A model generated the notes under the pieces. That model worked only from the letters and a program-made list of their open reading frames with translations, did not search any database and had not been told where the DNA came from. Both the position numbers and the translations under genes were made by a program. This document shows positions 34,917-42,811 of a stretch of 42,811 bases of DNA, piece by piece. The DNA comes from Blastopirellula sp. Its GTDB lineage: Bacteria; Planctomycetota; Planctomycetia; Pirellulales; Pirellulaceae. The stretch spans positions 1 through 42,811 of the forward strand of contig NVWB01000033.1 of NCBI GenBank assembly GCA_002733575.1, in the 5' to 3' direction. Position 1 is the first letter of the stretch. The number at the start of each line of letters is the position of its first letter.

Positions 34917-37622
34917 TTAGAACCCACCGTCAGTTCTCGGGTTCAGTTCCCAAACGACTTCATACTCATCCAGCAGGTCGCTCGCCATTTGGCGAACCAG
35001 CCCATAGCGATCCCCTCCGATATTTCGAACCTGAGGTGGTAAATCATTTACGGTTTGCTTTAGTAAGCTGTCACGTAATTCTTCCGTTGTAGATTGCTCA
35101 CTAGTTACTCGTATAACATAGAATACTGATTCCTTGGCATCAGGGGCAACTGATACTGAACCAACAGGTGTTGCAAAGATGGCTCCCATAAAATCAAGAC
35201 TTGTGTCTTCAACTCCTGGAATATTCCCAAACTGTGGTTGCTGGCCTTGCTGCATGCTAAACGGATCGAAGTAAGTGATGTTCTCAGCAATGATCACCTT
35301 TTCAGCGTCTTCTGTAAGTTTTTTTAGAGATTCAGAGATTTGGGTGTTTTCAGCCAGTATTTTAGCCAGTTTCTCAGCCAAAGTTTCACCCTGTGTGTCA
35401 GCCAGTAATTCAGCAAATGTTTTAGCATCCGCTTTGGCTTTTAAGGCTGCTTTTTTATGCTTCCAAACAGCTATCACATCTTCTCTCAGTTCTTCTCTCC
35501 GTTTCTTCTCATCAACCGTCTCAGCATCCACCTCAGCAGCCGTCATATCTTCCTGTAATTTAGGGAACTTAGGCAGATAACCCTCGGCTTCGCCGGTTTT
35601 CCAAAATATAAACTGCACCTGGGCTGATTGAAGAGAAAGTACATTCGGGTCATTCGATGAACCAGGAGGGAATAACCGGGATCTAAACAGCAGAGCAGTG
35701 CTAGTAAATACTTCTACAACGAGTCGTCTGGTACGTGGAGCAAATCCACGAACGGGATCTCGAACATAATCGGTATGTGATTCTTGCCCAATATCTTCGT
35801 TTTCACTTGCGTGATAAAAATCAGAAAGTGGCATCGTTCCGAGTTCCAAACTATTCTCTTTAGCCAATGCTTCTAAATAAGACTTTGAATAAGGTTGAAA
35901 ATCAGGGTTGATATTATCATCTTCGTCATACCGATCTTTTTTCGCGTCTTCATAAGTCGAATTGAGAGTATCTCGCACGCTTTTCAATGCTTTTTCCATA
36001 TTCTCTTGTGCCAGAGGTCGAGCAATTGCATCTCGAATTGCATCTTTAATCGTATCTTCCACTTCCTCGATTGGTTTGTATTCAACAACTGGGGGCTCAG
36101 CAGGAACGTCTTCAGTGGTTGCCCCATCAGGTGCCGCCGGTTTTTCTTCGGTAGTTGCCGCTTCATCTGTAGCAGTCTCAGTTGCTTCTTTTGTAGCAGT
36201 CTCAGGTGTTGCTTCTTCTTTTGCTTCTTCTTTTGCTTCTTCTTTTGCTTCTTCTTTTGCTTCTTCTTTTGCTTCTTCTTTTGCTTCTTCTTTTGCTTCT
36301 TCTTTTGCTGGTTGCTCTTCCGTTGCTTCAGCTTTTTCGTCTTCATCTTGCAAAAGAGCGACTTGGAAAGTTTCGAGTGCTGGAGTCAAAGAGCTAGAAT
36401 CAGATTCGGCTGGCGATTCTTTTTCTTCCGTCTCTTCTGCTTTATCAGAAGTGGCAGGCTCTTCAGCGGGTGCTTCAGTAGATTCCTCAGAAGTCTTTTC
36501 TTCTTCTGGGGCTGCGGCTTCCTCGGTCTTTTCAGTCGATTCGGGTTCGTCCGGAGTAGCTGCCTCCTCAGACGAAGGCTCGGCAGTTTCTTTTTCTTCT
36601 TCGCCAGATTCTACTTCAGTTGCCCCTTCATCGGTGGCTGCTGGTAGCGTTTCTATGATGAATTGATCTTTGTTTTCCTCGTAGTATTCTTGAATTTGTT
36701 CATCTGTGATTGTGACTTTGGCTTTTTCAGCTTCTAGGAAGACATCGTAATCTGCTTTGAAGTAAGAAATTGCAATTTCATCTTGTTGGCGAAAGCCAAT
36801 TTGATTTTGATTTGGGTTACCTCCAACAGAGCGATACTGGTTGAATAGCTCTCTCAGTTCTGGTTCCTTAGGTTCACCAACATTGTCCAGATAGTCTTTA
36901 GTCTCCACCGGCAATAGTTCAACACTCACTGCACGATTAAGGTCTCGGAACGAAGCCCAACCACTTTCAGGCGTGACCACCAAGTTGGAACTCATGAGTA
37001 AGATGGCCGTTTTTTGAGCAACTAACGTGTTGCGAACCATCTCAAAGAATTCATCATAGTTCACCCTGCCAGATTCACCCTGGATCTCTGAAAGGATACC
37101 TACAGAGTCCTTCCCATCGATATAATGAATTGGCGTAATTGCGCCGCCTGTGGTCTTGATCAGAAAATCATTCACATCTTGATCACTGATGGAAATGCCG
37201 ATTTCTTTTCCTTTTTTGCGAAAAAGATGTAACTGCAATGCAGTCGTATCTGTGACTGGATAAGCTTGTGCGCCACCTGGGAATCCTTGAGGATTGGGTG
37301 GAACAATTCGAATGTTCGGTATGCCCATAGCGGGCGGAACAGGACTTCCCTGTTGCTGTAGCGTACGGTTGATTGCCAGCGCTAAGACACGTGCCACGAA
37401 ACCCTCTTGGAATCTGATTTCATCGAGATCTCGCGTCGTCAGCTTCTCGTCATCTATGGTCACCATGACCTTACCGGGATCATTTACGGTAGGGGCAGGT
37501 CCATATGTGCCTGCAAACTGTGAGAGACCTACGCCTAGAACAAGTGCGATAACAAGTAAGCTACCAATCACGATGATCATCATCTGCTGGTGTTTACGAA
37601 AGAATGATAGTGGGTTACTCAT
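34917..37622 (-). CDS. Membrane-anchored PpiD/SurA-like periplasmic protein
   Basis: A 901-residue protein, start at MSNPLSFFRKHQQ. Residues about 14-34 form a single N-terminal anchor (MIIVIGSLLVIALVLGVG). The ectodomain has a SurA/PpiD-type chaperone start (TTRDLDEIRFQEGF, ISDQDVNDFLIKTTGG, VNYDEFFEMVRNTL), then a very acidic Glu/Ala/Pro/Thr region (about 330-545) that includes eight KEEA units, and a helical C-terminal region. I see no clear parvulin catalytic core, so isomerase activity is uncertain. A foldase or chaperone role at the outer face of the inner membrane is inferred. An upstream ATG at 37682 is possible but less likely. Confidence 0.65.
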   Translation of the reverse strand: MSNPLSFFRKHQQMMIIVIGSLLVIALVLGVGLSQFAGTYGPAPTVNDPGKVMVTIDDEKLTTRDLDEIRFQEGFVARVLALAINRTLQQQGSPVPPAMGIPNIRIVPPNPQGFPGGAQAYPVTDTTALQLHLFRKKGKEIGISISDQDVNDFLIKTTGGAITPIHYIDGKDSVGILSEIQGESGRVNYDEFFEMVRNTLVAQKTAILLMSSNLVVTPESGWASFRDLNRAVSVELLPVETKDYLDNVGEPKEPELRELFNQYRSVGGNPNQNQIGFRQQDEIAISYFKADYDVFLEAEKAKVTITDEQIQEYYEENKDQFIIETLPAATDEGATEVESGEEEKETAEPSSEEAATPDEPESTEKTEEAAAPEEEKTSEESTEAPAEEPATSDKAEETEEKESPAESDSSSLTPALETFQVALLQDEDEKAEATEEQPAKEEAKEEAKEEAKEEAKEEAKEEAKEEAKEEATPETATKEATETATDEAATTEEKPAAPDGATTEDVPAEPPVVEYKPIEEVEDTIKDAIRDAIARPLAQENMEKALKSVRDTLNSTYEDAKKDRYDEDDNINPDFQPYSKSYLEALAKENSLELGTMPLSDFYHASENEDIGQESHTDYVRDPVRGFAPRTRRLVVEVFTSTALLFRSRLFPPGSSNDPNVLSLQSAQVQFIFWKTGEAEGYLPKFPKLQEDMTAAEVDAETVDEKKRREELREDVIAVWKHKKAALKAKADAKTFAELLADTQGETLAEKLAKILAENTQISESLKKLTEDAEKVIIAENITYFDPFSMQQGQQPQFGNIPGVEDTSLDFMGAIFATPVGSVSVAPDAKESVFYVIRVTSEQSTTEELRDSLLKQTVNDLPPQVRNIGGDRYGLVRQMASDLLDEYEVVWELNPRTDGGF
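36211..36306 (-). repeat. 12-bp tandem repeat (8 copies) coding KEEA
   Basis: Eight perfect copies of the unit GCTTCTTCTTTT on the plus strand encode (Lys-Glu-Glu-Ala)8 on the minus strand, within the acidic linker of the PpiD-like protein. The copies are identical at the DNA level, so this is a candidate variable-number repeat. Twelve-base units keep the frame. Confidence 0.93.
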
Positions 37623-38045
37623 TTGTATGTTGATTTCACCTATTACCGGGGGCTGACGAAGAGGAAGCCCTCTTGACATCATCTGCTCGCTGGTATTATT
37701 GGTTGCGTTAGAAGGATTGTTTATTAGTAATCAGAACGATTGTAGAGGCTATCCTATCTAATTCAATCCCAGATCATTATCAGCAAAGCCCTAGCATGAT
37801 TAGATTTACAACCATTTTTAATTAGCAGACTTTAAATCATTGGCTTATTGAGCCAAATCGCTGAAATATCTGTGAAATAAGTGAAACCCGGTGGCTTAGG
37901 CGAAATGTATCAATGATTTTAGAGATAGATTCATTATTCAGAAAAACACCCCCTGGCGACAGATATATAGAGACAGCGGTATTATTTCCGTTGAACTTAC
38001 TTGTTAGACACATCCTTAGTACCAACTTCCCATAGAAATCTCCCC
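37623..38045. other. Divergent region between the PpiD-like gene and topA
   Basis: No supported gene. One short hairpin is visible, TTGGCT-TATTG-AGCCAA (37840-37856). Promoters for both divergent genes should be here, but I cannot name convincing boxes. Confidence 0.4.
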
Positions 38046-40805
38046 ATGGCGCAAGACGCAAGCAAAAAAAAGTCTTTAGTAATTGTCGAATCCCCAGCCA
38101 AGGCTCGCACAATTTCAAAGTTTTTAGGAAGCGACTACATCGTAGAAGCTTCGATTGGCCATGTACGCGACTTACCGCAAGGTGCAAAGGAAATTCCGGA
38201 GAAATATAAAAAAGAAGATTGGGCCTATCTTGGCGTTAATGTCAACGAAAATTTTGATCCCGTCTACATTGTTCCGGCAGGCAAAAAAGCACAAGTCGCG
38301 AAGCTCAAAGCACAATTAAAGGAATGCAAAGAACTGTATCTGGCGACCGATGAAGATCGCGAAGGGGAAGCCATTAGCTGGCATCTGAAAGAGATATTGA
38401 AGCCCAAAGTGCCCGTTCATCGCTTGGTCTTTCACGAAATCACCAAAGAAGCCATCCAGCATGCGATTGAAACGCCCCGTGATATTGACGATGGCCTGGT
38501 TAAAGCGCAAGAGACTCGTCGCATTCTAGACCGTTTGTATGGCTATGAGGTCTCTCCGCTGTTATGGCGTAAAGTGAAGCCCCGGCTATCGGCAGGTCGA
38601 GTTCAAAGTGTTGCGGTGAAGCTAATTGTTGAGCGAGAATGGGCCAGAATCGCTTTCCATTCGGCAACCTACTGGGATTTAATCGGTACGTTTGAAACTG
38701 GCGGACAAAAGTTTGATGCCGTAATGGTAGAGGCCAATGGGCAGCGAATTCCTAGCGGAAAAGACTTTGATACAACCACCGGTAATCTCAAAACTCCCAA
38801 CATGTTGCTACTCAACGAGCAACAGTCGATAGAGTTGATGGAGAAATTACAGTCGGCCGAGTTCAGTGTCGATACCGTTGAAAATAAACCATTTACCAGC
38901 AAACCGGCCGCTCCCTTCACAACAAGTACCTTGCAACAAGAGGCCAACCGCAAACTGGGTTTCACCGCACGTCGTACCATGCAGGTGGCTCAAAGCTTGT
39001 ACGAAAATGGGCACATCACTTACATGCGTACTGACTCGACCAATCTAGCGAAGGTTGCCATTGAAGCGGCACGTGATTTGGTAAAAAGTGAATACGGAAA
39101 TGACTATCTGCCTGATAAGCCACGAGTTTATGCTTCCAAGGTAAAAAATGCTCAGGAAGCTCATGAGGCGATTCGACCCGCCGGGCATCCGTTTGAAAAA
39201 CCGGAAGCCTTAAAGAGTGAACTGAACCCAGATCAATTCCGGTTATTTGATTTAATCTGGAAACGTACCATTGCGAGTCAAATGGAAAATGCTCGCGGGC
39301 ACCGTCTTAGCATCAACATCGCAGGCGGTGGTGCAAGATTCTACGTGAGTGGAAAAACGATTGACTTCCCCGGTTTCTTGCGAGCTTACGTTGAAGGTTC
39401 CGATGATCCAACTGCTCAGTTGGCAGATCAAGAAACCTTGCTGCCATCGATGGATGTTGGCCAAGGCTTGAAGCACGAGAAGTTTGAGCCTAAGAGCCAT
39501 ACGACCCAGCCTCCTGCTCGGTTCAGTGAAGCCTCGTTGACTCGTACGTTAGAAGAAAAAGGGATCGGGCGTCCGAGTACTTATGCGGCAATTATCGATA
39601 CCATTTTGGCACGAGAGTATGTCTTCAAAAAAGGGAATGCCCTGGTTCCTTCGTGGATTGCCTTTGCGGTTTCAAAACTACTCAATGAACACTTGCCTAA
39701 TTTGGTCGACTATCAATTTACGGCCAAGATGGAAGACGATCTTGATGCGATTAGTCGCGGGGAAGAAGATCAAACGGCCTACCTAAAACAGTTTTACTTC
39801 GGTCAAAACGATCAGGGCTTGAAAAAGATAATCGAAGCCAAAATTACCGAAGTTGATGCACGTTCTATCAATCAAATCTCGCTAGGCATGCCTGAAGAAG
39901 GTGAGCATCTTGATGAAGTCTTTGTCCGCATCGGGCGTTATGGCCCCTTCATTCAGCAAGGCGAAGAAGGCAAAGAACGCCGGGCATCGCTTCCTGAAGA
40001 TTTACCACCCGATGAAGTCAATATCAAAATGGCTTTAGAGCTATTAATTAAATCGGAAAAAGGCGATGAGCCTATCGGAGAAGATCCCGAAACAGGCAAG
40101 CCGGTTTTTGTTAAGAACGGACGTTATGGAACCTACATTCAGCTAGGAACGCCTGACGATGAAGAGAAGCCGAAGAACGCGTCGCTGCTGAAAGACATGA
40201 CTGCCGAGGATGTCACGTTAGAAGTTGCTCTGAAGCTGTTGACACTACCTCGTGAACTGGGAGTGTTTCCTCCTGAAAACAAGGAGATGATCACCGCGTA
40301 CAACGGCAGATACGGACCTTATGTTCAATGTGTAAAAGATACTCGTTCTTTGCCAGAAGACCTTTCTCCGCTTGATGTCACACTAGAAAAGGCCATCGAA
40401 TTATTAAGCCAGCCAAAAGTTCGCAAAGGGCGCGGTGCTCCGAAAGAACCGCTTAAAGTACTCGATGTTTCTCCTCTCACGGAACAACCAATCAAAGTGC
40501 TCGATGGTCGATTTGGGCCTTATGTGACCGATGGGGAAACCAACGCCTCGGTTCCTAAGGGAGTCTCGATCGAAGACTTGTCTACCGACGAAGCGATTAC
40601 ACTTCTAGCAGATCGCGCCGCCAAGGCACCGAAAAAGAAGAAAAAGAAAAAAACAGCCAAGAAGAAGACCGCTAAAAAGAAGGCAACCAAGAAAAAAACG
40701 GCGAAGAAAAAGACCGTTAAAAAGGATGCCGTGAAGAAAAGTGTTTCGACCGCAAATGAAGAACTAGCGGCAGAAGCTTCGGCTGATGATGATGCTCCGT
40801 TTTAG
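38046..40805 (+). CDS. topA: DNA topoisomerase I (type IA)
   Basis: A 919-residue enzyme relaxing negative supercoils. The TOPRIM domain starts LVIVESPAKA and has DEDREGEAISWH. The catalytic Tyr is Y326 in YMRTDSTNL. In place of zinc-finger repeats, the C-terminal half carries four topoisomerase C-terminal repeats (GRYGPF, GRYGTY, GRYGPY, GRFGPY), followed by a roughly 50-residue Lys-rich tail made of AKKK-type units and an acidic end (DDDAPF). Lys-rich TopA tails are known to bind DNA in actinobacteria; similarity here may be convergent. I chose ATG at 38046 over TTG at 38001. The stop overlaps that of acpS by four bases. Confidence 0.97.
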   Translation: MAQDASKKKSLVIVESPAKARTISKFLGSDYIVEASIGHVRDLPQGAKEIPEKYKKEDWAYLGVNVNENFDPVYIVPAGKKAQVAKLKAQLKECKELYLATDEDREGEAISWHLKEILKPKVPVHRLVFHEITKEAIQHAIETPRDIDDGLVKAQETRRILDRLYGYEVSPLLWRKVKPRLSAGRVQSVAVKLIVEREWARIAFHSATYWDLIGTFETGGQKFDAVMVEANGQRIPSGKDFDTTTGNLKTPNMLLLNEQQSIELMEKLQSAEFSVDTVENKPFTSKPAAPFTTSTLQQEANRKLGFTARRTMQVAQSLYENGHITYMRTDSTNLAKVAIEAARDLVKSEYGNDYLPDKPRVYASKVKNAQEAHEAIRPAGHPFEKPEALKSELNPDQFRLFDLIWKRTIASQMENARGHRLSINIAGGGARFYVSGKTIDFPGFLRAYVEGSDDPTAQLADQETLLPSMDVGQGLKHEKFEPKSHTTQPPARFSEASLTRTLEEKGIGRPSTYAAIIDTILAREYVFKKGNALVPSWIAFAVSKLLNEHLPNLVDYQFTAKMEDDLDAISRGEEDQTAYLKQFYFGQNDQGLKKIIEAKITEVDARSINQISLGMPEEGEHLDEVFVRIGRYGPFIQQGEEGKERRASLPEDLPPDEVNIKMALELLIKSEKGDEPIGEDPETGKPVFVKNGRYGTYIQLGTPDDEEKPKNASLLKDMTAEDVTLEVALKLLTLPRELGVFPPENKEMITAYNGRYGPYVQCVKDTRSLPEDLSPLDVTLEKAIELLSQPKVRKGRGAPKEPLKVLDVSPLTEQPIKVLDGRFGPYVTDGETNASVPKGVSIEDLSTDEAITLLADRAAKAPKKKKKKKTAKKKTAKKKATKKKTAKKKTVKKDAVKKSVSTANEELAAEASADDDAPF

Positions 40806-41197
40806 GATGGAGCATCATGCTTGATGGCCAGGGCATACGCGGTGGCATGCGAGCGACAGTGCGAAATGCTGATCATAATTTGATCGATGCCCCGTTTCTT
40901 GCTTGACTCCAGTGCGCCGCCACTCAGGTTGATTACCGGTTTGCCACCAAACTGGTTTTCAACTTCCACATCGCGCCAGGTGATCCCTTTGATCCAGCCT
41001 GTACCTATCGCTTTTAGCACGGCTTCTTTCGCCGCCCAGCGGCCAGCGTAATGCTGTGTGGCCGATTTTCGCCCACTGCTATACTCAATTTCACGGGGTG
41101 TGTAGACCCGATTGATGAATTGCTCGCCATGCTTTTCGATCATTTGAGCAATGCGAAGGCACTCGATAATGTCGGTGCCGATTCCGATGATTTCCAT
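40802..41197 (-). CDS. acpS: Holo-acyl carrier protein synthase
   Basis: A 131-residue enzyme that transfers 4'-phosphopantetheine from CoA to the Ser of acyl carrier proteins. It shows GIGTDIIE (metal-binding Asp D8-D9 region) and RWAAKEAVLKAIGTG (conserved Glu and Lys), with length typical of AcpS. ISISHCRSHATAYAL supplies the C-terminal S-H motif. It is convergent with topA, the two stop codons overlapping on TTAG, and no terminator lies between. trpS is upstream on the same strand, 40 bases away. Confidence 0.97.
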   Translation of the reverse strand: MEIIGIGTDIIECLRIAQMIEKHGEQFINRVYTPREIEYSSGRKSATQHYAGRWAAKEAVLKAIGTGWIKGITWRDVEVENQFGGKPVINLSGGALESSKKRGIDQIMISISHCRSHATAYALAIKHDAPS

Positions 41198-41237
41198 GGC
41201 GACTGGTCAGTTCAGCTTATATGCGAATGAGAGTAAA

Positions 41238-42206
41238 CTATAACGATTTCAAGCCACACGCTTGTTGAGCACGCAACAACACTTGGGCCGCTTTCTTACG
41301 AGCGGTTGCTGCACCGTCACCTAAAATTTCGCGTACTTTTTCAGGCTGGGCGGCCAACTCTTCTCGACGTTCTCTGGCTTCTGCAAAATACGTTTCTGAA
41401 ACCTCAGCCAAAGCTTTTTTGACCATGCCGTACCCAAAGCCACCTTGGCGATAAGTGGCCGCCATTTCCTCTTTTTGAGCATCACTGGCAAACAGGCTGT
41501 AAAGTTGAAATAGATGATCGGTCTCTGGTTCTTTCGGATCTTCCATCGCACGCGAATCGGTCACAATCCGCATCAGTTTCTTACGCTGCTGTTTTAATGG
41601 CTCAAATATCTCGACTGTGTTGTCGTAGCTCTTCGACATCTTTTCACCATCCACGCCTGGCACTTTGGCCGAGTGATCAAGCACCTTGGGCTTCGGCAAA
41701 ACGAATGTCTCCCCAAAAAGATGATTGAATTTTTGTGCCAAATCACGTGTTACTTCTAGGTGCTGAATTTGATCTTGCCCTACCGGAACAACGTCCGACT
41801 CAAAAGCTAAGATATCGGCCGCCATTAAAACAGGGTAAGTGAATAGACCTGCATCGGCACTAATGCCCTTGGCTTTTTTATCTTTGAACGCAGTACAGCG
41901 TTCAAGCTGCCCCAGCGGAGTGGTGGTCATCAGTATCCAGCAGAGTTCTGAAACTTCAGGCACATCCGACTGAACAAACAGTACGGCCTTCTCTGGATCG
42001 AGCCCTAGTGCCAATAAGTCTAATGCCGCATCTAGCGTGTTCCGCTGCAATGCTTCACGATCACGCAGGGTGGTCAGCGCATGTAAATTGGCGATGAAGT
42101 AATACGATTCGTCTTCGTTTTGCAAGTCGATGTATTGTTGGATCGCACCAAAATAATTGCCCCAGTGAAATCGACCGGTGGGCTGAATTCCAGAAAGAAC
42201 TCGCAT
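41238..42206 (-). CDS. trpS: Tryptophan-tRNA ligase
   Basis: A 322-residue class I aminoacyl-tRNA synthetase charging tRNA-Trp. HIGH-type motif FHWGN at 13-17 after GIQPTGR; KMSKS at 189-193; the Trp-binding helix segment with [14 protein letters not shown] and the AMP-binding [10 protein letters not shown]. Length is typical of the bacterial TrpS. No clear Shine-Dalgarno precedes the ATG. It may be read with acpS downstream, and follows pyrD by 62 bases. Confidence 0.98.
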   Translation of the reverse strand: MRVLSGIQPTGRFHWGNYFGAIQQYIDLQNEDESYYFIANLHALTTLRDREALQRNTLDAALDLLALGLDPEKAVLFVQSDVPEVSELCWILMTTTPLGQLERCTAFKDKKAKGISADAGLFTYPVLMAADILAFESDVVPVGQDQIQHLEVTRDLAQKFNHLFGETFVLPKPKVLDHSAKVPGVDGEKMSKSYDNTVEIFEPLKQQRKKLMRIVTDSRAMEDPKEPETDHLFQLYSLFASDAQKEEMAATYRQGGFGYGMVKKALAEVSETYFAEARERREELAAQPEKVREILGDGAATARKKAAQVLLRAQQACGLKSL

Positions 42207-42268
42207 GGTTTATTATCTTTGAATCTTTAAAGTGTGAATGAGAAGTAATTCAGGAAATTGATTAACAG

Positions 42269-42811
42269 TTAAGACGCAGGTACAGGATCAGGGGTTCGCG
42301 GTTTCGTTTGTATAGAACCGACAAGCTCTGAGATGCTGGTTGCACCCGCTTCTTTGATTGCTTCGGGAAGCTGGGAAAGAATTCGGTCGCAGGTCGAGGG
42401 GTCGGCAAAGTTGGCCGTTCCAATTTGAACTGCCGAGGCACCAGCGATGATAAATTCCATCACATCATCGATATTACTAATGCCGCCGATTCCAATCACG
42501 GGAGTCGAAACCGCCTGAGCCACTTGGTAAACACATCGCAAAGCAACGGGTTTGATCGCTGGCCCGCTTAAACCACCCACTACGTTGCCCAAGAGTGGCC
42601 GTTTTTTACGCCAATCGACTGCCATGCCTAATAACGTATTAATCACGGAAATCGCATCAGCGCCCCCTTCCGAGGCCCCTTGCGCGATCTCAACAATGCT
42701 TGTGACATTCGGAGTCAACTTGGCAATGATGGGTAAATCACAGGCCTCTCGAACCGCTTTCACTAAATCTCGACAAGACTCAGGATTCGTCCCAAAATCG
42801 ATTCCGCCACT
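42269..42811 (-). CDS. pyrD: Dihydroorotate dehydrogenase, class 1B type (3' part only)
   Basis: The last 180 residues; the gene runs off the window edge. It oxidises dihydroorotate to orotate in pyrimidine synthesis. Visible motifs: IIAKLTPN (flavin/substrate Lys), [34 protein letters not shown] and AVQIGTANF, which fit the NAD-linked class 1B type. The catalytic Cys of the SCPN loop lies beyond the edge. A PyrK partner is not in view. The GTG seen at 42763 is an internal codon, not the start. Confidence 0.93.
   Translation of the reverse strand, partial: SGGIDFGTNPESCRDLVKAVREACDLPIIAKLTPNVTSIVEIAQGASEGGADAISVINTLLGMAVDWRKKRPLLGNVVGGLSGPAIKPVALRCVYQVAQAVSTPVIGIGGISNIDDVMEFIIAGASAVQIGTANFADPSTCDRILSQLPEAIKEAGATSISELVGSIQTKPRTPDPVPAS

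Noticed and set aside
36211..36306. CRISPR-like repeat array
   Set aside because: The 12-base units abut without spacers and keep a coding frame; it is a coding tandem repeat.
35962..36666. Long plus-strand open frames (Ser/Ala-rich and Phe/Cys-rich) opposite the PpiD-like gene
   Set aside because: They arise from the Glu/Ala-rich coding strand, whose complement lacks stops; the composition is low-complexity and there is no ribosome-binding site.

Overview
The window looks like a chromosomal segment of a planctomycete (Planctomycetota, probably class Planctomycetia). The main pointers are a 2553-residue surface-type protein with an LEPR-XLL-like N-terminal motif (LEERVMLSA) and a DUF4347 domain, a giant-protein operon with HlyD and M50 partners, unlinked housekeeping genes, and many starts without a clear Shine-Dalgarno sequence. 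No phage, plasmid, insertion-sequence transposase, rRNA or CRISPR array is visible.

Layout. Bases 1-644 are gene-free and carry fragments of a dispersed repeat. Bases 645-14413 are a five-gene, tightly spaced plus-strand unit: a periplasmic HlyD-type adaptor, a GAF-TM-HlyD fusion, a PqqD-like/M50 protease/lipoyl fusion, the giant LEPR-XLL/DUF4347/LamG/Ig/cadherin protein, and a membrane PAS-GGDEF diguanylate cyclase. tRNA-Ser(UGA) and a 61-residue basic protein with a good sigma70-type promoter follow. clpB and dnaK (minus strand) form a chaperone block. pheA, tpiA, secG, yicC, gmk, rpoZ, coaC and coaB follow on the plus strand; yicC-gmk-rpoZ-coaC-coaB is a familiar housekeeping order, here with split coaB and coaC. 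A REPIN-like pair of inverted REP palindromes separates coaB from a convergent OleA/FabH-like thiolase.

From 28070 to 32531 the genes are unusual. An amidotransferase lacks its nucleophile Cys, an AnmK-like protein lacks its catalytic Asp, and an RNase HI-like protein lacks its DEDD residues. Between them lies a minus-strand group encoding a DJ-1/PfpI protein, a HicB-like protein, an atypical acyl carrier protein and a 42-residue membrane peptide. The window ends with glgB, a PpiD/SurA-like membrane-anchored protein, topA, acpS, trpS and the 3' part of pyrD.

The best candidate for an undescribed system is the 645-14413 unit. I infer a secretion, anchoring or release machine for a giant adhesin-like protein. 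It would be built from HlyD-type adaptors and a lipoyl-fused M50 protease rather than an ABC transporter, and tied to c-di-GMP through the downstream cyclase. The giant ends in a hydrophobic motif (GYVIWSIRGG...DPLPIL) that could be the sorting or cleavage signal. The second candidate is the cluster of catalytically dead enzyme homologues around 28-32.5 kb. All functional statements are from reading the sequence; no database search was run.
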